This document shows, in pieces, positions 6,943-13,692 of a stretch of 21,143 bases of DNA; the stretch's first letter is position 1, and the number at the start of each line of letters is the position of its first letter. Origin of the DNA: Klenkia sp. (GTDB taxonomy: Bacteria > Actinomycetota > Actinomycetes > Mycobacteriales > Geodermatophilaceae). The notes under the pieces are model-generated. The model did not search any database. It worked only from the letters and a program-made list of their open reading frames with translations, and was not told the DNA's origin. The stretch covers positions 1-21,143 of the forward strand of contig JAOPVM010000386.1 in assembly GCA_025966215.1 (NCBI GenBank), written 5' to 3'. The translations under genes were made by a program, and so were the position numbers.

Positions 6943-8165
6943 CAGTAGGACCTCGGCAGCCCGAGAGAGTGCTGCGCGACGTGGTTGAGCACCATCTCGT
7001 TGCTCACCGGGGCGATCTGCTGCAGCCGGACGATCGACCACAGGTCGGCCAACCCGTACTCGTCGGCCAGTCCGTTGCCGCCGTGCACCTGGATCGCGGT
7101 GTCCAGGGCCTGCATGCCGGCCTTGGCGGCCAGGTACTTGCTCATGTTCGAGGTCTCCCCGGCCGGCAGGCCGGCGTCGAAGAGGGCCGCTGCCCGGTAG
7201 GTCGTGGTGCGGGCCGCCTCCACCTCGATGTGCGCGGCGGCCAGCGGGTGCTGGACGGCCTGGTGGGTGGCGATCGGCACCCCCCAGACCTGGCGCTCCT
7301 GGGCGTACCGGACCGCCTTGCCCAACGCGTAGCGGGCGATCCCGGTGCAGATGACGGCGCTGAGCACCCGCTCGGGGTTGAGCCCGTCGAACACGGCCGC
7401 CAGCCCGCCGCCCACCTCGCCGATCACCGCGTCGGCAGGCAGCCGGACGTCGTCGAAGAACAGGGTGAACTGTCGTTCGGGGGCGCGCAGCGCCGTCTTG
7501 AGCAGCTGGCGGGTGAGCCCCGGAGCGTCCCGGTCGACCACGAAGAGCGTGAGCCGGCCGCGGCCGGTGACCTCGTCGGTGCCGGTCCTGGCCACCAGGA
7601 GGAAGTGGTCGCAGTGGTCGACGCCGGAGATGTAGTACTTGGTGCCCCGCACCACCCACTCGTCGCCCTCGAGCCGGGCGGTGGTGGAGACGTTGTGGCT
7701 GTTGGAGCCGGCATCGGGCTCGGTCAGGGCGAAGACGAACTTCTCGGTCCCGTCGGCGATGCCCGGCAGAAAGCGCCGCTTCTGCTCCGGGCTGGCGTGC
7801 CGGGCGATGATCGGGGCGCCCATGCCCTGGCTGAGCACCATGGCCAGCTCGGGGCACCCCCCGGCGGACAGCTCCTCCAGCACGACCGCCAACTGGGTGA
7901 GTCCCGCGCCGCTGCCGCCGTACTCCTCCGGGACGGTCAGGCCCAGGAAGCCGGCTCGAGCCAGCTCCTGCCACAGGGCGGTCATCGGCTCCCCGGACTC
8001 CGAGCAGGCCTGGAAGTACTCGTGCCCGTAGCGCCCGACGATCCCGGCCACCGACTCCCGGATCATCCGCTCCTCCTCCGACGGCAGCAGCGGGATGCCG
8101 GGGGCCTCCCCCGCCGGCGCCGGCATCGGGTCGGTGGAGGCGGTCGGGGTCGCGGTGCTGGTCAC
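6942..8165 (-). CDS. Acyl-CoA dehydrogenase (ACAD 1)
   Basis: This 407-residue FAD-dependent acyl-CoA dehydrogenase introduces an alpha,beta double bond. It has the flavin-contact motif LTEPDAGSN at 147-155, YYISG about 177-181 and HGGNGLADEY from 361. The segment where medium-chain enzymes carry the catalytic Glu (YEGT) reads IAPVSNEM here, so the base is not at that place. C-termini of the form PVSNEMVLNHVAQHSLGLPRSY occur in an actinobacterial ACAD subfamily. The GTG at 8163-8165 overlaps the preceding stop (GTGA). A roughly 25-residue Pro/Thr/Ala-rich N-terminal extension precedes the fold, so a start further in cannot be excluded. It is full length and complete, unlike its partner-type neighbours. 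Confidence 0.88.
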   Translation of the reverse strand: MTSTATPTASTDPMPAPAGEAPGIPLLPSEEERMIRESVAGIVGRYGHEYFQACSESGEPMTALWQELARAGFLGLTVPEEYGGSGAGLTQLAVVLEELSAGGCPELAMVLSQGMGAPIIARHASPEQKRRFLPGIADGTEKFVFALTEPDAGSNSHNVSTTARLEGDEWVVRGTKYYISGVDHCDHFLLVARTGTDEVTGRGRLTLFVVDRDAPGLTRQLLKTALRAPERQFTLFFDDVRLPADAVIGEVGGGLAAVFDGLNPERVLSAVICTGIARYALGKAVRYAQERQVWGVPIATHQAVQHPLAAAHIEVEAARTTTYRAAALFDAGLPAGETSNMSKYLAAKAGMQALDTAIQVHGGNGLADEYGLADLWSIVRLQQIAPVSNEMVLNHVAQHSLGLPRSY

Positions 8166-9334
8166 GCGGGCTCCTCGTCGGTGGGGGCCGGCAGGTCGAC
8201 GAGTCGGGCCAACCGACTGCGGTGGGCGTGCGGACTGCCCAGCGCCAGCGCGCTGCTGGTGGCCCGCTTGAGGTAGAGGTGCACCGGGTGCTCCCAGGTG
8301 AAGCCGATCCCGCCGTGCAGCTGGAGGCACTCCTCGGCCGCCCGGACGGCGACGTCGGAGCACAGCGCCTGGGCGAGCGAGGCGGCCACCGCCAGGTCCG
8401 CGGAGTCCTCCGCGGCGCAGGCGGCGGCGTAGCGGGCGACGGCCCGCGCCTGGGTGACCTGCACCCAGAGGTCGGCGCACCGGTGCCGCAGGGCCTGGTG
8501 ACTGGCCAGGGTCCGGCCGAACTGCCGCCGGTCCTGCAGGTAGGACACGCTCGACTGCAGGCACCACTCCGCGACGCCGAGCTGCTCCGAGGCCAGCACG
8601 GCGGCCGCGACCGTGGTGCCGTACGCCACCGCGTCGGCCGCGTCGGCCGCCTCGGTGGCGAGCACCGAGCCGGAGGCGCCGTCGAGGACCAGGTCGACCA
8701 GCGGCCGGGTCTCGTCCAGCGACACCACCGGCGTGCGGGTGACGCCGGGTTGGTCGGTGGACACCTGCAGCAGGGCGCCGTCGTCGGTGGGCACCAGCAG
8801 CACGTCCGCGGTGCGGGCGTCGGCCACCGACCGCACGCCGCCCGAGACGGCGTCCCCCGTGCGCGTGCAGGTCGCCTGCGGGGCGGTCCCGGACAGCCGG
8901 CCGAACGGGACGGCCAGGGCGACGGTGCTGCGTCCCCCGGCGAGGGCGGTGAGCAGCTCGTCGGCCCCGAGTCGGCCCAGCACCGCGGTCGCGGTCACCG
9001 CGCTCCCCAGGAACGGCACCGCGGCCACGGCCCGGCCGAGCTCCTCGGCGACGACGGCGACCTCGCGCCAGCTCGCCCCGGCGCCGCCGTCGTCCTCGGC
9101 GACGGGCAGCCCCAGGACGCCGAGCTCGGTGCCCAGCCGGGCCCACAGGTCGGTGTCGGTGCGCTCGTCGGACTCGGTGCGGGCCAGGACGGCGTCCCAC
9201 GGGCTGCGGGCGGCGAGGAGGGCACGCACGCTGGCCCGGAGGTCCTCCTCGACCTCGCTGTAGAGCAGGTCGGGCAGGGCCCCGGCGTCCTCGTCCTGGT
9301 CCGTGGTGGTCGGTGTCTCGGCGGTGAGGCTCAT
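8162..9334 (-). CDS. Acyl-CoA dehydrogenase-like subunit without catalytic Glu (ACAD 2)
   Basis: This 390-residue ACAD-fold protein has a degenerate middle domain: the usual (S/T)EPxAGSD flavin motif is missing. The C-terminal helical domain is well kept, with DRRQFGRTLASHQALRH and LHGGIGFTWEHPVHLYLKR. No YEGT- or IEGGT-type catalytic Glu is present; the corresponding region reads SSALALGSP. This is the signature of the non-catalytic partner in heterotetrameric alpha2beta2 ACADs such as ChsE1-ChsE2 and FadE28/FadE29-type pairs of steroid degradation. It directly follows the catalytic-type ACAD 3 with an ATGA overlap (9331-9334), which favours stoichiometric expression of the two. I infer a heteromeric dehydrogenase for a bulky or branched acyl-CoA. 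Confidence 0.85.
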   Translation of the reverse strand: MSLTAETPTTTDQDEDAGALPDLLYSEVEEDLRASVRALLAARSPWDAVLARTESDERTDTDLWARLGTELGVLGLPVAEDDGGAGASWREVAVVAEELGRAVAAVPFLGSAVTATAVLGRLGADELLTALAGGRSTVALAVPFGRLSGTAPQATCTRTGDAVSGGVRSVADARTADVLLVPTDDGALLQVSTDQPGVTRTPVVSLDETRPLVDLVLDGASGSVLATEAADAADAVAYGTTVAAAVLASEQLGVAEWCLQSSVSYLQDRRQFGRTLASHQALRHRCADLWVQVTQARAVARYAAACAAEDSADLAVAASLAQALCSDVAVRAAEECLQLHGGIGFTWEHPVHLYLKRATSSALALGSPHAHRSRLARLVDLPAPTDEEPA

Positions 9335-10521
9335 CGCGGCAGGTCCTCCCAGGGGGTGTCGCGGTCGGTGCGTGGTTCGCCGGGCAGGCCCAGGACGCGT
9401 TCGGCGATGATGTTGCGGAGCACCTCGGAGGTGCCACCCTCGATCGAGTTGGCCTTGGCGCGCAGGAAGCGGAAGCCGGGCGTGCGTTCGGCCAGGTCTC
9501 CCACGACGGGCCGGCGGGCCGTCCAGTCGTCGTAGCGCAGGGCCTCCCCGCCCAGCACCGCCAGCTCCGCCGCCGACGCCCGCTGGGCCAGCTGGGCGTA
9601 GGCGAGCTTCGCGCCCGACCCCTCGGGGCCGGGCTGGCCGGCGAGCAGCTGCTGGGTCAGTCGGGCCGAGGTCAGTCGCAGCGCCTCGGCGTCCACCCAC
9701 AGCCGCAGCACCTCGTCGTGCACACCTGCGGTGCGGTCCTCGGGGTGCTCGCGCCAGTGCTGGGCCAGGGTGCCGATCGGGCCGCCCTCCCGGGGCGGGG
9801 TGGCCCCGCCGATGGCGACGCGCTCGTTCATCAGGGTCGCCTGGGTGACCCGCCACCCTGCGCCGACGTCCCCGATGCGCTGGTCGTCGGGGATCCGCAC
9901 GCCGTCGAGGAACACCTCGTTGAACTCGGTCTCCCCGGTGAGCTGGCGCAGCGGGCGGACGTCGACCCCCGGGGCGTCCATGTCGCAGACGAAGTAGGTC
10001 AGGCCCCGGTGCTTGGGGGCCCGGGGGTCCGTGCGGGCGAGCAGCAGGGCCCAGCGGGACTCGTGCGCCAGCGACGTCCACACCTTCTGCCCGTTCACCA
10101 CCCAGTCACCGCCGTCCCGGACGGCCGAGGTGGCGACCGCGGCCAGGTCGGAGCCGGCGCCGGGCTCGCTGAAGAGCTGGCACCAGACGTCCTCGTGGGT
10201 CCACAGCGGCCGCAGCCAGCGCGCCTGCTGCTCCGGGGTGCCGAACGCGAGCAGGGTCGGCGCGGCCATGCCCAGGCCGATGATGTTGGAGTGCGGCCGG
10301 TTGTCCGGCGCCCCGGCGGCGGCGAAGGCATCGTCCACCGGTCCGTTCAGGGCCGAGGAGGCGCCCAGCCCGCCCAGGCCCTCGGGCCAGGACGGTCGGG
10401 CCAGCCCGGCGTCGAACCTGGCCTGCAGGAACGCCAGGGCGTCGGGACCGGCCGGGTCGTGGTCGCCCAGGAACGCCGCGACGAGTCGGCGGGCCTCGGC
10501 CGGGGTCTGGGGAGCGGTCAC
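9331..10521 (-). CDS. Acyl-CoA dehydrogenase, catalytic subunit of a predicted heteromer (ACAD 3)
   Basis: This 396-residue ACAD has the flavin motif FSEPGAGSD, NGQKVWTS, RTDPRAPKHRGLTYF and the C-terminal ANSIEGGTSEVLRN, with Glu361 as the predicted base, as in the FadE17/FadE28-like branch. It is the first gene of the minus-strand unit. Its GTG start at 10519-10521 faces the divergent thiolase-like gene across 114 bases that contain a palindromic operator candidate. With the Glu-less ACAD 2 just downstream it forms a likely alpha2beta2 enzyme. The annotated GTG is the only start near the promoter; MTAPQTPAEARRLVAAFLGDHDP is a normal beginning for the branch. The exact acyl chain is unknown. 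Confidence 0.88.
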   Translation of the reverse strand: MTAPQTPAEARRLVAAFLGDHDPAGPDALAFLQARFDAGLARPSWPEGLGGLGASSALNGPVDDAFAAAGAPDNRPHSNIIGLGMAAPTLLAFGTPEQQARWLRPLWTHEDVWCQLFSEPGAGSDLAAVATSAVRDGGDWVVNGQKVWTSLAHESRWALLLARTDPRAPKHRGLTYFVCDMDAPGVDVRPLRQLTGETEFNEVFLDGVRIPDDQRIGDVGAGWRVTQATLMNERVAIGGATPPREGGPIGTLAQHWREHPEDRTAGVHDEVLRLWVDAEALRLTSARLTQQLLAGQPGPEGSGAKLAYAQLAQRASAAELAVLGGEALRYDDWTARRPVVGDLAERTPGFRFLRAKANSIEGGTSEVLRNIIAERVLGLPGEPRTDRDTPWEDLPR

Positions 10522-10552
10522 ACCGAGATCGTCACGCGGGTGCCCGGGCGGT

Positions 10553-10575
10553 GGGTGTCGCGTTCTGCGTCACCC
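10553..10575. promoter_or_regulatory. Operator site D inside a 23-bp palindrome in the divergent promoter
   Basis: Arms GGGTGTCGC (10553-10561) and GCGTCACCC (10567-10575) are inverted repeats with one mismatch around GTTCT. The inner 17 bases (10556-10572, TGTCGCGTTCTGCGTCA) match the site at 5257-5273 at 14 of 17 positions. It lies in the 114-base gap between ACAD 3 (start 10521) and the thiolase-like gene (start 10636), so one protein here could control both long units. The GTG at 10636 has AGGGAG at 10626-10631 as ribosome binding site. Confidence 0.6.
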
Positions 10576-10635
10576 GGTGCCCCCCCGGGCGACCTAGCGT
10601 CCGGGGGGTCCCGTCCCGACGTCCCAGGGAGCTCC

Positions 10636-11769
10636 GTGCCCACCCGCGCCCGCCCCGGTCCCGTGCACGTGGTCGGTCTGTCCTGCACCCCCCTGCTCCC
10701 CGAGCAGGACGCGGTGCTCGACGAACTGGTCTTCGACGCGGTCTCCGCCGCCCTGTCCGAGTGCGCCCTGCGCAAGGCCGACGTCGGCCTGTCGGTGCTG
10801 GCCTCGATGGACGTCCCGGACGGCCGCAGCATCTCCAGCGGTCTCACGACCGCCGCGGCGGCGGGCTACCTGAGCGACTCCTACCGGCTGGAGGCCGACT
10901 CCGGGTCGGCGGTGGCCGCCGCCGCCCAGGCGGTCGCCGCCGGTGACGTCGAGGTCGCCGTCGCCGTCGGCGTGCACAACCCCGAGCACCACGCGACGGA
11001 CGACGCCGGCCGGCGGGCCTTCCTGGAGCAGCTGTCCAACCTGGCCTTCGAGCCGGCCTTCGACCGCCCGGTCGGGATGACCGCGCAGGCCGTCTACGGG
11101 ATGCAGGCCGCGCACGCCATCCGCGCCTCGGGGGTCACGCTGCAGGACCTGGCCGAGCTGTCGGCCGCCGCGATCACCCGGGGAGCCGCCGGACGACGGC
11201 CGGGACGCCGGTCACCGGTGACCGCAGCCGAGGTGCTGGCGTCGGCACCCGTCGCCTGGCCGCTGCTGGACCTGATGTTCCCGGCCCCGCTCACCGGGGC
11301 CGCGGCCGTCGTGCTGGCCTCCCCGGCCCGGGCCGCCCGGCTGCTGGGCCGGTCCGCGGTGGTCACCGGCACGGGCCAGGCCACCGGTGACCACACCTGG
11401 ACCGGTGACTGGCTCACCCGCCCCGAGGCCACCACCGCGCGGGCCGCGGCCGACGCCTACCGGAACGCCGCCCTGACCGACCCGGCGTCCTCGGTCGACG
11501 TCGTGGAGCTCAGCGCACCGACCCCGGCGCTGCACGGTCCCTACCTCCGGGCGCTGGGGCTCTCCGGGCTCCCCCCGGCCCGGGTCTCGCCCAGCGGCGG
11601 GCTGGCCGGCGGGCACGCAGGGCTGGCCAACGGGATCGTCCGGCTGCTGGAGGCCGTCGAGTGGCTGGAGACCCACGAACCCCGGGGTCGCGCGGTCGTG
11701 CACTCGGTCGACACCGTCACCGGGACGGTGTCCGAGGAGGCCACCGTCGCGGTGGTGGAGGGAGTCTGA
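10636..11769 (+). CDS. Thiolase-fold protein lacking the catalytic cysteine
   Basis: This 377-residue thiolase-superfamily protein has the expected topology. Near the site of the nucleophile it reads LEADSGSAVAAAAQA (from residue 85); the Cys of the canonical NxxC(A/G)SG is replaced, Ser89 occupying the place. The C-terminal glycine-rich region SPSGGLAGGHAGLANG keeps His327 of the GGH segment. Without the Cys it is unlikely to do ordinary thiolysis. Cys-less thiolase folds include SCP-x/Ltp-type retro-aldolases and non-catalytic subunits. It is translationally coupled (TGATG) to a second thiolase-fold gene and then to a DUF35 gene, an arrangement found for acyl-CoA aldolase complexes. The start is chosen from the ribosome binding site; further GTG starts exist downstream. 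Confidence 0.78.
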   Translation: MPTRARPGPVHVVGLSCTPLLPEQDAVLDELVFDAVSAALSECALRKADVGLSVLASMDVPDGRSISSGLTTAAAAGYLSDSYRLEADSGSAVAAAAQAVAAGDVEVAVAVGVHNPEHHATDDAGRRAFLEQLSNLAFEPAFDRPVGMTAQAVYGMQAAHAIRASGVTLQDLAELSAAAITRGAAGRRPGRRSPVTAAEVLASAPVAWPLLDLMFPAPLTGAAAVVLASPARAARLLGRSAVVTGTGQATGDHTWTGDWLTRPEATTARAAADAYRNAALTDPASSVDVVELSAPTPALHGPYLRALGLSGLPPARVSPSGGLAGGHAGLANGIVRLLEAVEWLETHEPRGRAVVHSVDTVTGTVSEEATVAVVEGV

Positions 11770-12956
11770 TGGCACAGCGCGCCGCGGTCGTGGGCGTCGG
11801 GATCACCGATGCCACCTCGCCCCGCAAGCAGACCCGGTCCCACGTCGAGCTCTGCCAGGACGCCGTCTGGGCGGCCGTCGAGCACGCCGGCATCTCACCG
11901 GCTGACCTGGACGCCGTGGTGGTCGGGAACATCGACGGCTTCGAGGGCACCGTGCTGGGCGGCAAGCACGTCACCCGGCTGCTCGGCCTGGGGCCGCACC
12001 TGCCGATGGTGGTGCTGAACACCGGCGGCACCACCGGGGGCAACCTCATGCAGGTGGCCGCCCGGATGGTCCGCGCCGGCACCCACGACCGGGTGCTGTG
12101 CCTGGGCGGGCCGACGTTCTTCGGCGTCCGGGACCTGCAGTCGGCCATCAACACCAACTCCCCGATGATCGTGGAGCAGCCGCTGGGCATGGGCGGGTTC
12201 CACATGGGGGCCTTCGCGGCGAGCGCCTACCAGGCACGGCACGGCACCACGGTGCAGGACCTGGCGTCGGTGGTGGTCGCCGACCACCGGAAGGCCTCGG
12301 CGAACCCGCACGCCCACCTGCGCTACACCCTGACCGAGACCGAGGTGGTCGAGGGCACGCCGCTGTCGAGCCCGCTCACCCAGCCGATGGTCTGCCCGGT
12401 GTCCACCTCGGCCGCTGCCATGGTCGTGGCCTCGGAGGGCGTGGCCCGCAGCCGCACCTCCCCGGCGGCGCTCATCCGTGCCATGGGGACGTCGTCGGAC
12501 CCCTACCTGGGCGGTGGCAAGGGCGACTTCGCGGTGATGGAGAACCTCGCCGCCCTCGCGCGCCGTGTGTACGCCCTGGCCGACGTCCGCGACCCGCGCT
12601 CGGAGTTCGACGTCGTCGAGGTGTTCGCGCCCTACGTGCACATGCAGCCCATGCAGCTGGAGGCGCTGGGCTTCTGCGGCCCCGGTGAGGGCATCGACCT
12701 CATCCGGTCCGGCGCCACCGACGCCGGCGGGGACCTGCCGACCAACCTCTCCGGCGGGCCGAAGTGCACCAATGCCGGGGTGGCCGGCGAGCTCGCCCCC
12801 TACGCCTACACCGCCCTGCAGGTCATGGGCGACGCCCCCGAGTCCATCCAGGTCCCCGGTGCCCGCACCGGTCTGGCCCACGGCACCGGTGGCAGCTTCT
12901 TCCAGTTCGAGAACCTCGCCGTGTTCTCCCGGCTCGACCCCCAGGAGCAGTCATGA
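11769..12956 (+). CDS. Thiolase-fold lipid-transfer-protein-like enzyme, predicted acyl-CoA retro-aldolase
   Basis: This 395-residue protein starts AAVVGVGITDATSPRKQTRS, typical of the SCP-x/Ltp thiolase-like group. The nucleophile region is LNTGGTTGGNLMQVA (from residue 83), with Gly/Thr instead of Cys. The C-terminus contains LSGGPKCTNAGVAGELAPY (about 328-346) and HGTGGSFFQFE. Ltp2 proteins of steroid degradation share this fold, lack thiolase chemistry and cleave tertiary 3-hydroxyacyl-CoA by retro-aldol reaction in complex with a DUF35 protein. The ATG shares one base with the preceding stop and the stop overlaps the DUF35 start (ATGA), so the three genes are co-translated. I infer retro-aldol cleavage of a branched 3-hydroxyacyl-CoA. 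A thiolase-like transferase remains possible. Confidence 0.8.
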   Translation: MAQRAAVVGVGITDATSPRKQTRSHVELCQDAVWAAVEHAGISPADLDAVVVGNIDGFEGTVLGGKHVTRLLGLGPHLPMVVLNTGGTTGGNLMQVAARMVRAGTHDRVLCLGGPTFFGVRDLQSAINTNSPMIVEQPLGMGGFHMGAFAASAYQARHGTTVQDLASVVVADHRKASANPHAHLRYTLTETEVVEGTPLSSPLTQPMVCPVSTSAAAMVVASEGVARSRTSPAALIRAMGTSSDPYLGGGKGDFAVMENLAALARRVYALADVRDPRSEFDVVEVFAPYVHMQPMQLEALGFCGPGEGIDLIRSGATDAGGDLPTNLSGGPKCTNAGVAGELAPYAYTALQVMGDAPESIQVPGARTGLAHGTGGSFFQFENLAVFSRLDPQEQS

Positions 12957-13411
12957 CCAGCCCGCTCACCCAGACCGTCCACTGGGACCTCACCTACGAC
13001 GTCCACCTCGGCTCGACCTGGGGCCGGTTCATGCAGGGCCTGCGCGAGCAGAAGATCCTGGCGAACTCCTGCCCCGAGTGCTCGCGCACCTTCGTCCCGC
13101 CGCAGGCCTACTGCGAGGCGTGCTTCGTCCGCACCCAGGAGTGGACCGAGCTGCCCGCCGAGGGCGACCTGGAGGTCTTCACCGTCGTCTGGCAGGGGTT
13201 CACCGGTGGGCCGACGCCGCCCTACGCCGTCGGGGGGATCCGGCTGGCCGGCGCCGACACACTGCTCATGCACGTGGTCACCGGACTGGACTTCACCGAC
13301 CCGGCCACGGTGCGGGAGCAGTTGCCGCACGGCAGCCGGGTCCGGGCGGTCTGGGCGGCCGAGCGGACCGGTCAGATCCTCGACATCAGCCACTTCGAGC
13401 CCGCCGGCTGA
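12953..13411 (+). CDS. DUF35 zinc-ribbon/OB-fold acyl-CoA-binding protein
   Basis: This 152-residue DUF35 protein has an N-terminal rubredoxin-like zinc ribbon with Cys40, Cys43, Cys54 and Cys57 (C-P-E-C ... C-E-A-C), followed by an OB-fold beta domain (EVFTVVWQGFTG, YAVGGIRLAGADTLLMHVV, GSRVRAVW). DUF35 proteins partner Ltp/thiolase-like enzymes; in ChsH2 the DUF35 domain is required for Ltp2 aldolase activity. Here it is a separate protein rather than fused to a MaoC domain. The ATG overlaps the upstream TGA by four bases. It is the last intact gene of the plus-strand unit. Confidence 0.88.
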   Translation: MTSPLTQTVHWDLTYDVHLGSTWGRFMQGLREQKILANSCPECSRTFVPPQAYCEACFVRTQEWTELPAEGDLEVFTVVWQGFTGGPTPPYAVGGIRLAGADTLLMHVVTGLDFTDPATVREQLPHGSRVRAVWAAERTGQILDISHFEPAG

Positions 13412-13692
13412 CCCGGGCCGTCACCGCCGCGGCACTGGTGTTCAACCAGCGGTGTCGGGCGCCCTCTACGGGCCGATGGCCGCCTTCTTCACCGAGATGT
13501 CCAGCACCGGGTGCGGTACTCCGGGGCGTCGCTGGGCTACCAGCCGGGGGCCGTCGTCGGTGGCGGGTCCACCCCGTTGACCGCGACTACTCGGTGGCGA
13601 CGTTCGTCGTCCTGGCCGGCCTGCTCACCCTCTGGGCGGTGGTCACGACCACGGAGACCCACCGGGCGCCGGACCGGCAGCTCACCAGGTGA
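13412..13692 (+). pseudogene. Remnant of an MHS-type MFS transporter gene (C-terminal part)
   Basis: Directly after the DUF35 stop the plus strand encodes recognisable transporter pieces in three different frames: AALVFNQ, then SGALYGPMAAFFTEMSST, then VRYSGASLGYQPGAVVGGGSTPL, then YSVATFVVLAGLLTLWAVVTTTETHR. These match the C-terminal third of metabolite:H+ symporters of the major facilitator superfamily (YGPxAAFFxELFPTRVRYTGASLGYQ..., then a final membrane helix ending near ETHR). Only about 90 residues remain. At least two frameshifts and an internal deletion between GGGSTPL and YSVATF break it. It probably once supplied uptake of the cluster's substrate. It ends at 13690-13692, overlapping the convergent regulator's stop. 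Confidence 0.7.

Noticed and set aside
6969..9535. Plus-strand open frames opposite the acyl-CoA dehydrogenase genes
   Set aside because: Antisense shadows of genes with clear ACAD motifs; the translations are Gly/Arg/His/Asp-rich and unlike any protein family.
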